In this document: positions 26,601 to 38,300 of the stretch, piece by piece
How positions within the stretch are numbered: the first letter of the stretch is position 1
Layout: each line of letters starts with the position of its first letter
DNA from: Arbacia lixula
Taxonomy: Eukaryota; Echinodermata; Echinoidea; Arbacioida; Arbaciidae
Length of the DNA stretch: 64,000 nt
NCBI GenBank assembly: GCA_963669155.1
Contig: OZ022577.1
Coordinates: 28,087,237-28,151,236 of the forward strand
Reading direction: 5' to 3'
The notes under the pieces: model-generated
The model's input: only the letters and a program-made list of their open reading frames with translations
Databases searched by the model: none
Told to the model about the DNA's origin: nothing
Translations under genes and position numbers: made by a program

Positions 26601-29600
26601 CTATTTAGGTCATGATAAGCTTTCTATTGAAATAAGAAACAGCATCCTTGTTGAGACAAAAGGGAGACCAACTTGAGTTTGAAAAGAGGTGTTTTACTCA
26701 ATAAATAAGAGCTCGCTCACAATAAGCAGAAAGTTACCACTCTGGGGACAGTAATCCTTTATTTCATTGGTTATCACTTGTGTTGATATGTTCTATTGTT
26801 CTATTATTTATTTTCCTCTACTTTAACTCACACATAAAAGACTTATGTGGATCTGTGCAGATTTGCATGTATGCTGCTCTGCGGATCTTGCAAATGTACG
26901 AATGAGCCGCGCAAAGAGTTCATCTCTTATCCATACAAAATATTACAATCTCTTATCTCCAGGATTATCTTTAATCTCTCATCCATCAAACAAATTACAA
27001 TGTCTTATCTCCAGAAATAGCTTTTAATCTCTTATACAAACACTTTACAATATCTTATCTTTAGGAATGCATTTAATCTTGTAGACATACAAATTATATA
27101 TTTCAATTATTATATGTTATCTTTAGGAATGTATTAATCTCTTATTCATACAATGTAGGTTTTTTTTTAAAATCTATTATCTCTTATTCATAAACACAAA
27201 TGATAATCTTTGATCTCCAGGCATATCTTTAATCCCTTATCTATACCAACTCTGTACAATATATTATCTTCAGGAATGTATTTTATCTCTTATCCATACA
27301 AATATATCTTAACATGTTATCTTCAGAAATATAAAACATCTCTTATCCATAACTTGTATTTTAAGCTTATATCATCATAAGAACAAATGACAGTCTGTTA
27401 TCTCCTGAAATGTCTTTAATCTCTTATCTGTACAGTGTATTTCAAGATTTTATCTTTAAGATTATCCATAACCTCTTGTCCATACATTATATTTTAATCT
27501 TTTACCTGCAGTCGTGAATGTCTGTAATCTCTTATGTACAAAAATATGTTACAAAATTCATCTTTAGGAATATTTTTCCTTAACTATATCTTTCCTCATC
27601 AGTGAACTTTTGGATTTGATTTCACTTGTTTATATTTCTCTGATAATGAAAATGAAGGGGAAAATTCAGACATTACAGTGCCCATATTCATGAAACCTTC
27701 CTAAGCCTAGACAGTTACTGCGATACATACAGCTACATGCATTTTTGTATCTTACCAGTAATTGGCTAGAAAGGTTTCATGAACTTGGCCCAGGTTTGTT
27801 CAATTTGCAACTTTATAGCCAGATATGTGCTTGGGACTGGGAGGGTTAATCTTCTTAGTCCTATGGTCACACACATGTGTAATAAACCAATGGAGTTTTC
27901 ATAGCGTGGAACTGAGAGGGTTACAATAAAAGATCACTGTCAGGACAAAGAAAAAAAGGTCATTCTTAACAGGTTTTTTGGTGTCGGTTATAAATCCTCC
28001 CTATATCCGAATTCTGAAAGTTGGCATCTTCGTTTGAGTGCACTGCACATGAGTTACAGTAACGTATTCTATTAGTAGTAGAGTCAGATATGGTCTCTAT
28101 TCATGTAAGTGGTCTTTCTGAGCAGGTTTCCATCAGGGGTGCAGGTTTGACTGTAGTTTGCACAGGTGGAGGTGGAGGTGGAGGTGTTCTGAATGGAATG
28201 AATGTGCACATTTTACACCCAGATTTCCCCCTCACACCACTTTCTTTGACTGCTGTGCAAATAAGGTGGCAGCAATGCCTCATAAAATATTCAGAGAGCT
28301 GTAAGGCCATTACAAGGGACACATTTAGCTCAAGGCGATGCAGTGATGGAAACTAGAGGAGTGGTGTTAATGAATGTATAAATTATGAGGCCAGGAAGAA
28401 TGCATCAAGGTGATGTTGAGCTGTACAGCAATAAATACATGATTGAATTGGGAAATTTTAAATCCTCTAAGCAATTACTAGTTTGTGCTTCACAAGAATA
28501 TGTGATGTTATGCAATGGAGAATTGTATGTGTGTGTGCTGCCATATTTCTCTTTTATGCATTAATTGTGTTTTGGGGTTGTCTGTCCATACATGTGTATT
28601 TCCATCAGACTGTCTCAGATCCATTATGCAATATCTGAAGAACTATTCATCAAATTTCCATCAAACAAGGTACCTGTTAATTTATGTAACTAATAAACTG
28701 TGTAAATTGAGTTAAAGGTCAATGAATGTTGCAAAAACTGCAGAAAAGTGATCTTTTTTGCAAAAGATACAAATCCTGTGATCCGATTGAAAGCACATTG
28801 TACAGTGATCATATTTCAGCCAAATGTGCCACATTGATGAATAAGTACAGGGAGATAAACTGATGAAATACAAGGTCAAATTCCCTAAAAGTCAAAGATC
28901 AGTGAAGTTGGCCAAAAAATACCCAACCTGAGATTTTTTGCAATAACTGGGAATTCAATGTTCCAGTTGAACCAAATAAGTTTTTTTTAAGCATAGAAGA
29001 AATGCCCTTAAACCTGATGAGACTAACACAGAGGCGGATGCATATTTATCAAATACTTGGCAGACAAATGGCTCTAGTTTATTAAAGTACTTTGACTAGT
29101 ATGCAGTGTTGTTCTTTTCTTTCTGGTCTCTCCTTTTTCAGTAAATTACAAATTGTAAATAAGGTTTAATTACATTGCTCTGTAGAAAGGGAGCCACATT
29201 TTTTTTTAAACTATACACATGTTAATCATGTGATGTACATGATCATTGTAGCAATAAAATAGAAGAAACCAGTTGACAGTACTAGACTACTCTTTGTAGT
29301 CTACAGGGATAAATAGGATAAATGTCAAGAATTAGTGCTTGTTGTAAGAGTTTCTGTAAGTTTCTGTAATTAAGATTTAAACCTCTTCAATCAAAAGTGA
29401 CATGTTCATAACCGTGATAATAGCAAAATAGCTGTCAATTGCACTAGTATATTGAATATGAAAGATTAATTTTGTTCCACTTTTGATCATGAATGTTGAT
29501 GGTATTCACCTATTCATCCTATCTTTGCAGCACTGGAGTATCTAGTCCTATGGTTAAGTTCAATCACAATTGTCTGTAATTGATTTCTTTTCACAATGCA

Positions 29601-32235
29601 ATAGTAATCAACAAGACACATAAATCATGCAGCTGGTACATACGTACATGTATCATTTGGTGGTCATGGTTACAGAGGCACCTATTGCTTGATATTGTTG
29701 TTTTTAACCCTTTGTTTGCCAGACAAAATGTCGCCTTATGGGATTTGTGTGTATTACTTGTGATAGATACACATGTGGCATGCAAAGAGTTCAATGCTGA
29801 TATGAAAATGTCCCGTTTGTCGCAGGAGGTCCAGACCCGTTTGCGGGTAACACGGCCGTGATCCCCAAGAAGCGCAGCACGGGCCTGAAGCAGCACCAGT
29901 CCTACCCAGACCACCACCCTGACCACCCCACCCTGAGGGGCCAGCTGTCCTACAGCGAGAAGCACATGCCGTCTGTGGGGGCGCCCCGCTCCAGGGATGA
30001 CGCCGAGCGGGAGAGGGAGCGGGAGAGAGAGAGGGAGCAGCGCATAGTGCGCAAAAGCCTCTCCAATTCCTGGCCTGATCCTGGGATCGGCATGGACGAT
30101 GGGGGGTTGTCATCGACCGGGGTATCGGGGGCTAGCAGGAAGAAGATGGATCTCATGTTTGGTAGGCACTTGCACTTTAGCCCCATCTTATAAAGAGTTG
30201 AGACCGGTCACAAATCTAAACCCACTATCTCTTACGGCCACCACAGAAGACACGATTGATATGATTCGCAAGTCGGTGCCTTCATCCATTTAGGCTCTAA
30301 AAATCATAATCATGTGACTTGTTCTGACAAACTTTCATGAACAAGCATGACTGATCTTTGTCAGTAAAATCCAGATTTAAAGTCCTCGCACATTATATTT
30401 TGTGCGTATTACAGGCTTTCCTGTAACCATGCAAACAATTTCATTCTTAACTATGACGTCGCGGACAGAAGTTTGACGGGTTGCCAGAGATTGACCCTTT
30501 TTTGATAATAGTATGTTTGACAATTCAATTATCAGAGTTCAATAAAGCATTAGATGTGTGGGTATAAAGTATCAAAATCCTCATGAAATGTACAGTAACA
30601 AAAAAATTGTTAAAGTTGTGCACCCACTTCGAGTGCATGGGGTAAATTGTGTCAGATATTGATCTGTTTATAGTTCTCCAAGAGATCTAATATTCTGCTT
30701 CAAAGAAGGATTGAAAACCTTGTAGAGAGAAAATAGCTGTCCTGATTCTCTCCTACCTGACTAAATTGAATCACAGCTAATACTGAGGGGGCGTTTTATC
30801 TCTGTATATTCAGTGTTAACAGAATAGATGTTGGCTACTGGGTTACTTGAAAACCAGGATAATAATTTTTTTTTTGTTTCTTGTTGTTCATGTTCAAATT
30901 TTTACCAAAGTCGCCTGTTTAATTTTAATTTTATGCATTTGAAGGATAACAGTAGTGTCATTTTCCTCGAATAGATGTTATGAAACAATTTGACTCAACC
31001 TTTGTAATCAAGCTTGTGATCTTGTCCTGGGATCATCATTAAAATTGACTTCCATGATTTGTCCCCACCCCCTTCCATAATTTCTTTTGCTTTCTTACTT
31101 TTTGTATTATACTTCTTTTCTTTTCATCCAATATTTTCTTAAGCATAATGCACAATGAATATGTACATGTATGAATGTGAGGGATATTCTTCTTCAGAAA
31201 TTAATCTCTCATTAAACAGATTGTATAATAAAATTAAATGGTATAAGAAGTGACCAACCCTTTCTTTAGAAGACTATTCACATGCGTGAATGATAATTTC
31301 AGAATGTTTAATACTGTGTTACATCCTACATCCACAGATGCTGTCCATGACTACCAGCACGATAACTCGTCCCCCATCCCCCTCAAGGCTACCCTAGCCC
31401 GGTCTGCTGGGCGGAGGGGGCCTGCTACTAGGGCCCCCCTGGTGCCCCTAGATAAGACCCCCACCAGCCCCAGGGACGACTTCGATGACTGGGGAGGGGG
31501 CTTCCCCCAGGACACCTATCGATCTGAGAGGTCCGAGATGGTGGGAATCCCTAACGTAAGTCAAATATAGGAGTGTACCAAATATACGAATCCCTAATGT
31601 AAGTCAAATGTAGGAGTGTCAAATGTAGGAATCCCTAACATAAGTTAAATGTAGGAATCCCTAACGTAAGTCAAATGTAGTAGTGTAGTCAAATGTAGGA
31701 ATCCCTAATGTATGTCAAATGTAGTAGTATAGTCAAATGTAGGAATCCCTAATGTATGTCAAATGTAGTAGTATAGTCAAATATATGAATCCCTAATGTA
31801 AGTCAAATATAGGAATCCACAACGTAAGTCAAATATCGGAATTCTTGACGTAATCTTTCATTCATGTTTTTTTGTTTTGTTTCATCAAACAGAAATCCTC
31901 CCTGGAGAACATCCGGGGCAGCGCGGCCAAGAAGCGGGCGGAGAAGATGGCACGGGACCAGGAGCGGTCAGCGGGTCATCAGCTGGGAACGGGGCACCGC
32001 AGCCCCTACTCCCCTCCCCTGGACGAGAGCGGCACCTTCAGTCTGCAGTCCACGGGGCGGCTGGACTTTGAGGAAGGGGGCGAGAAGCCTGGGCAGATTA
32101 CCTACATCAAGAGGAAGAGGTAGGAAGTAAATCTTTTTTTACCCATTGTGTGCTGGATGTAATGGAGCTCTACAGGCTGTATGTATATTACTTGTGGAAA
32201 AAGTCATAAGGCACTAAAGAGTTTAAATGATCTAG

Positions 32236-32279
<44 letters not shown>

Positions 32280-32350
32280 TGTGTGTGTGTGAGCTCTACA
32301 GGGTGTTATTTGTGGAAAAAGTCATGAGGCACTCAAGAGTTTAAACGATA

Positions 32351-32394
<44 letters not shown>

Positions 32395-35300
32395 TGTGTG
32401 TGTATGTATGTGCAATCTTACAGCATCCATTTTGTAGACAGGAATAACTTACCCTCCTCAGTTCTATAGGTAATACGCTCTCTTATTACAATCCCTATTG
32501 GGTACGGGGATGGTAAGGAGAAGGAAGCTAGTACACTGAGACGACTTAAAAAAACAAATAGAGGAGAAGATATGGGACAGTTTCCGGGACGCTAGACATG
32601 TGTTTAAAAAGTTTCATGTGTTTAAACACCTTGAATGATAGCCCTGTGATTATTTACACATATATGGGCGAGAATTAAAAACGGGACACAAGGCTTCACC
32701 GAAAGATATAATACTTGTGATATGTGTATGTTTTACGATATATGAAATAAGGTCTGTGCATGTATTTGATGAGTCCCTGAGCGGTTGAGCCCATGTATAT
32801 GCACCCGTGTGTGCTCTACGCAACAAAATCGTTCCAAGTTTTACTTGATTTGTACAGGGAAAGGAGGAGACCAGTGTAATATAAAACCTTGTTGGCACCC
32901 ACGCACCATTTATTGCATAGACTAATAATGAGAGCAGATAGGAGGCCATGTAGTGAATCTGTGCTGCAGGAGTGATAAGAACGAGAGTGGTGTTAGTTTA
33001 CACAGGTCACAATAACCTAGTGGGCAAGTTTGTGTGCAATCTTAATCAGTGAAATATAGCCTAGCAACCCCATGCATGCAGAGTAGGGATATCTGTGTTT
33101 GAAGCTATTTTACTTCTATAAGTGATATCACAGATCAATTGTATTATGAATATTTGATTATATCACCGGCGACACTACTGGGGGAATTAGTGCCTTGCAA
33201 AGTGTGATACAAAAATACTTTGAGTCTACATTCATGGTTTTATCTTAAAGTTTATGTGTATGGTTGAATGTGCAGGAGGATTGTTGGTGTGCAGAAGGGA
33301 AGAGAATTCCTACGTGCAATACAATAATGCTTGTTCTCCTGCTGCATAATTGCATTACTGGCACATCATGTGCTTCATGCATCCTCTCAGGAGTAGGTGC
33401 TGTTCACACTGGGCAATTTCTCACAATAAGTTTTCTGTCATACATCAGACTATTGAGAAAGTTAAATCTCCTTCAAAACAACAACTCCAGCAACACTGAG
33501 CACTACAAATAGGCACAATCTGGAAGTGCAGTTGTACAGAGCAGACTCTATGGAATATGAACTACACTACAACTCAAACAAATTGGCACGGGTAAAGGGA
33601 AAGGGAAGGAAGGGAAGGAGCCGCGGTTTTGAACCGCGGTATATTTTGTCCAGTTCAGCATGAAACACAATGCTTTAGCCTAAAAAGCATTGCGGCTCCT
33701 TCCCTTCCTTCCCTTTCCCTTTACCCGTGCCAATTCCTTTGAGCTGTAGTGTATGTTTGGTGAATGACTCAATAGGAGCTAAATGACTCCAGATCAATTT
33801 TTGAAAAGGAAATGCCTAGTGTAAATCAGCCTTGATGAATGAATGTCTGGAAATAATGAAGCAGTCATGCGGCCATTCTGTAGAGATGTGAATTATGAAT
33901 TTGAAAGACTGAAGTCTTAATGAGCAGCACATGCATGGTAGCCTCCAAACCCCGCCGGTTGATTAATAGTGCAACACAGCTGTTCTTGACTACAATATTC
34001 TCATGAGCAGCCAAATCTCATCTCAAGTATCAGCTATGTCAAGCCAATTTTCCAGAGGTGTTGGGAATCAAAATAGACTCTTCATAGGAATCTGTTGTCT
34101 TTAGCTTGAGGAATCAAAAGTGTGTGTACTCTGATGAGATCAAGCGGTTGACTTTTGTGTCAATGTGGTGTGAAATGAGGAACGTGTGAAGCCACTGGTG
34201 TCATGGTTACGGACGAGAAACGTGTCCTCTCATCTCTTTTTATGGTCAATCAGATCCCACCGTTTACCTCATTAGATACCCTGGGTGTGTCCTCCTTTCT
34301 GCATTTGCTTCAGCACGTTTTTGACAGAATAATTGTACGGGCTGTCAGACCTTGACAATATAGATGCGTGTTCATTAGCCCGATCAGACGAAATAGCAAG
34401 CTAGTTTGCTGATCTGAGGAACTAGCCTGAAGTTGCAATTGTGTCTTGATTAGCTCGAAACTCGGAATGCATAAATTATCCCGATGTTCGCACATATGCA
34501 GTGTGCGACGGGAATAGGCCACGACCACATGGCTTCTGTTGTGAGCTTGCATTCACGCACGTATATAAACCTGACATAAACAATGCCACACGCACACTGA
34601 TGCGTGCCGGGGTCGGGATATTTTCAGGCTAATGAAGACGCTCCGAACGAGCTCGAGCTAGCTCCATCTAGCCCAAGATTTCTTGGGAAATTTTCTCGGT
34701 TTGCATTGTCACACTATTGCCAGTATACCAATAGTTTGATATACCGAGTATCGTTGACCATTACTCACATGCTCCCTTATGGCATAGACCACACAGTGTT
34801 TCAGACTATGTTAAATCCCAGTTCGCATGGTCATACCACTGCCAATATACCCAGAGTCTGAAATATTTGAGTATCTTTTACCCCTCATGCACATGTTTCC
34901 TAATGGCAGAGACCACACAGTGTTCCAGACTATATTTAATCCCAGTTTGCAGGGTCACACTATTGCAGTATACCAAACGTCTGATATGTATACCGCAGAC
35001 ATGCCAACCAGTACGATTTAGTCGTATTTAGTACGATTTTTAGAACTGAATACGACAGTACGATTTTCCTTTAAAAAATACAATTTTTTTTTTTAAATCT
35101 TTATTTTGTGTGTGTGCCATATTCAATGGCGAAATGCCCAGTCTGTTTTGTAAAGTATCCTACCAGCATCTCACATTAGCAATTTGGGGATGTTCATTGG
35201 TTCATCGAGCTCACCAGTCATGACAACATCATGCATATTCAACCAATGCTCCATAAAAAATGCCCGATGTAGGAACTGTAAGAGACATTGATCCGTTTTT

Positions 35301-38300
35301 TTTTTTTAATTTCGTTGGTAAAATACAACTTTTTGGATTAAAGAATACAGTTTTTGAACTCCAGAAGTTGGCAGGTCTGGTTTAGGTGACTTCGCTGATC
35401 TTTATTCTAAGATCCAAATAGATGCTCTCATACTATTGTGATAGCATGTGTTGCCACTTCTACATTTGCTTTACAGCGAAGATGTCTCCCATTATTGGTA
35501 ATACTGTAATCGGTATGGGATGAAAAGAGTGAAGATCAGATGAAAGAGCAAACATTTCACTTTCCCATTGTTACCAGTAAAACATTTTTCTAACATTTTC
35601 CTGGCTTGGGGCCAACAGGCCACTGGTCATGTTGAGTTTTCGTGAAAATCTGATTTTTCACTCAAAAATATGATTTTTGAGGATATTCAGTCTGATTTTT
35701 TGTGTCAAGAGGTTGACATCTCTGTATACCGAGTATCAATGACCACTTACGCACATGCTCCTTAATGGTAGAGACCACACCGGAACTACGTGGGACGTGC
35801 TTGTCCTGCAGGGGTTTCGCGGTCGGGTGATAAGTGAACACTCTGGAGTTGATTACCGCATGCGGTCAGACTGCTGCCTATTAAGGCTTTATTGGGGAGT
35901 AATGACATTTAATAGTTGGGGTGGGAATATTTCACAGGTAATTGATTCTAAGAGTATATCGTGAGCAGACAACCCCAACTAATATTTTGGTGGTATCCAT
36001 ACATTCTGATCACCCAAATTGGGACGTGTGCATATGGACATGAGCCCTATGAGTGCTGGGCAAATTGTTACTCTATGGGTATTTCTGTGTATGAATGGTG
36101 AACTAAACCCCAAGTGGCTCATTAAGGGTTAAGCTACATGGACATGATTTGTAGTACTGGTATGCTGTTGCCTGATTATAAAGATGAAGATATTTGAACA
36201 TAAATGATGATGCTAGTCTCAAAGAATACAGTCCATCATGATTATGTCACTCATGCTGTAATTTATTTGATATCCAGTCTGCTGGTCGACAGCATCTTCT
36301 AGTGATTTAATGATCCCTCTTGTGCAAGTGTATATGTAATTGTCTATAAAGATGTAATCTCAAATAAACAAATATGATAGTTCCTATCCCATAATATTTC
36401 TTGCATTTGATCCTTCCTGCTGATAATATCAAGAATAAAACATGTAAAATCATAAAAGATTCAATGCTTAATACAATGTTTTTAAGTGCTTACCATTATT
36501 ATTCATATCATTCTACATGTATGTGGTAATGGACAAGACATGGCTCATGAGCAGATTTTCTTCTCAAGGGTCCTTGCCAATTTATGTACAGATGTTTTAT
36601 TTCTTGTTGTTGCCTGATTTTTATAATGGTCAAAATAAATGAAATAAAAGTGATAATGTAATCTGGAAGATAATAATGAAGAGAGATATAGAGTACCATA
36701 TGAAAATGATGTCAAGACGACTGGTTCTAAACTATGTGTGTTTAGCAAACAGCAGTGATCATAGCAGGATCTCTCAATTAGAGTGCCCGACACCAGCCCA
36801 TTAGAAAATGTCATAACTGTGAAGCTCTCACTTGAGTGATGTTGTTGAGAACCAGTAACCTGCTAAATAATGGAAATGAGGATAACACTTCCCTACCCTA
36901 TAAGCTGCAATACAATAAACAACATTGAGTGCCTCTGTCATGGTGTCATCCTCCTAGGTCTCACTCTCATCTTACCTCGTCTCATCATGGTCCTATTTTG
37001 TCTATTCTATCTTGCAGCACAAAGAAAGGAGCCGAGTCGCCCTTCAGCTCCAAGCCTCGCATGGCCCGGGCCAACTCTGGCAAGGGCTCAAGGGGCAGCT
37101 CGGCCGACCGGGAGACCAAGGCAGGGGGCCAGTCCTCCGCCACCAACCTGGAGTTCAACCCCTCTGGGGGTGTGACCTTCAGAGATAACGCCACGTCGGA
37201 TGTGAGCATCGTGGGGCATGGCTTGGGCAACGGGAAGGGCTCAGGGCACAGGGACATGGACCTATCTGAGAACCATACCGCCAGGGGCCAGAACCCGAGG
37301 GAGAGGAAGAGAACCAAAGGTAAGTTTCTCCCACACATGGCAATTAACCGTTCCTGTGCCAGATAAAATACTGCTGTATGGAATTAGTGTGCAATAAAGA
37401 TGAGAAAATACACATGTGGCTCTTACAGAGTTAAAGTACATTTCTCATACTCATTACTATTAACTTGGTCAGTCCCATAGGCAATACACTGTGTTGTACT
37501 TGACATGGGACGATCAATAGATGGTACTGAGAGGGTAAAGTCATGAACAAGTAGTAATTATTTTGCTCAACCAAAATGACGTCTTCTCCTACTCATTGAT
37601 ATTAACCCTTCCTGAACCAGATAAAATGCTGCGCTATGGAATTAGTGTGCATTGAAAGTCAGAAAATACACATACATTTATGTCACTTACAGAGTTAGGC
37701 AAATTTTTTTAAGGTGTTTGACTTTTCCCCCAACCAGAATGACCCCTTTCATAGGATTTTACATGGAGGTGCTATTTTTTAGACAATATCAAAGCCTTCA
37801 GGTGATCTCGCATATGACAGAGATTTATGGGCCAACAATAAGTTTAAATGATAGAACCAACCTAAGACACAGTGCACAACAAATTTAAACTGAAACTACA
37901 CAATTGAACCAGTAAATTAACATTTGAATTTTGGGAAGTATGTACAATACTTAATAGAAGTGTCCACAAAATGATATTCAAATACAAAAGACAGGTTTAA
38001 TTGCTCTTTATGGTTGCTTCTGTGTCTGTTTGTTATTCTAAAATACACAATTCAAATGAAAAGTTATAAATGTCGTCTTCATAGGAGAAGTGTGTGTGTA
38101 AACTCTCTCCTCTAAAGAACTACCCAAGCAAAATGATTTGCTTTTGTAAACGATAAGCACAAAATGTTCTCCTGGGATTCAATTGACCAATGTATTCCTC
38201 ATGGAGCACTCTGCTTCTCTAGCGAACTACCCTAGCAAAACTATTTGCTTTTGTAAATGATAAGCGGAAAGTGTTCTCCAGGGATTCAATTGACCAATGT

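Noticed and set aside
25451-27600. CRISPR-like array
   Set aside because: Units are strongly diverged with no constant repeat and unique spacer pattern, and the host is a eukaryote.
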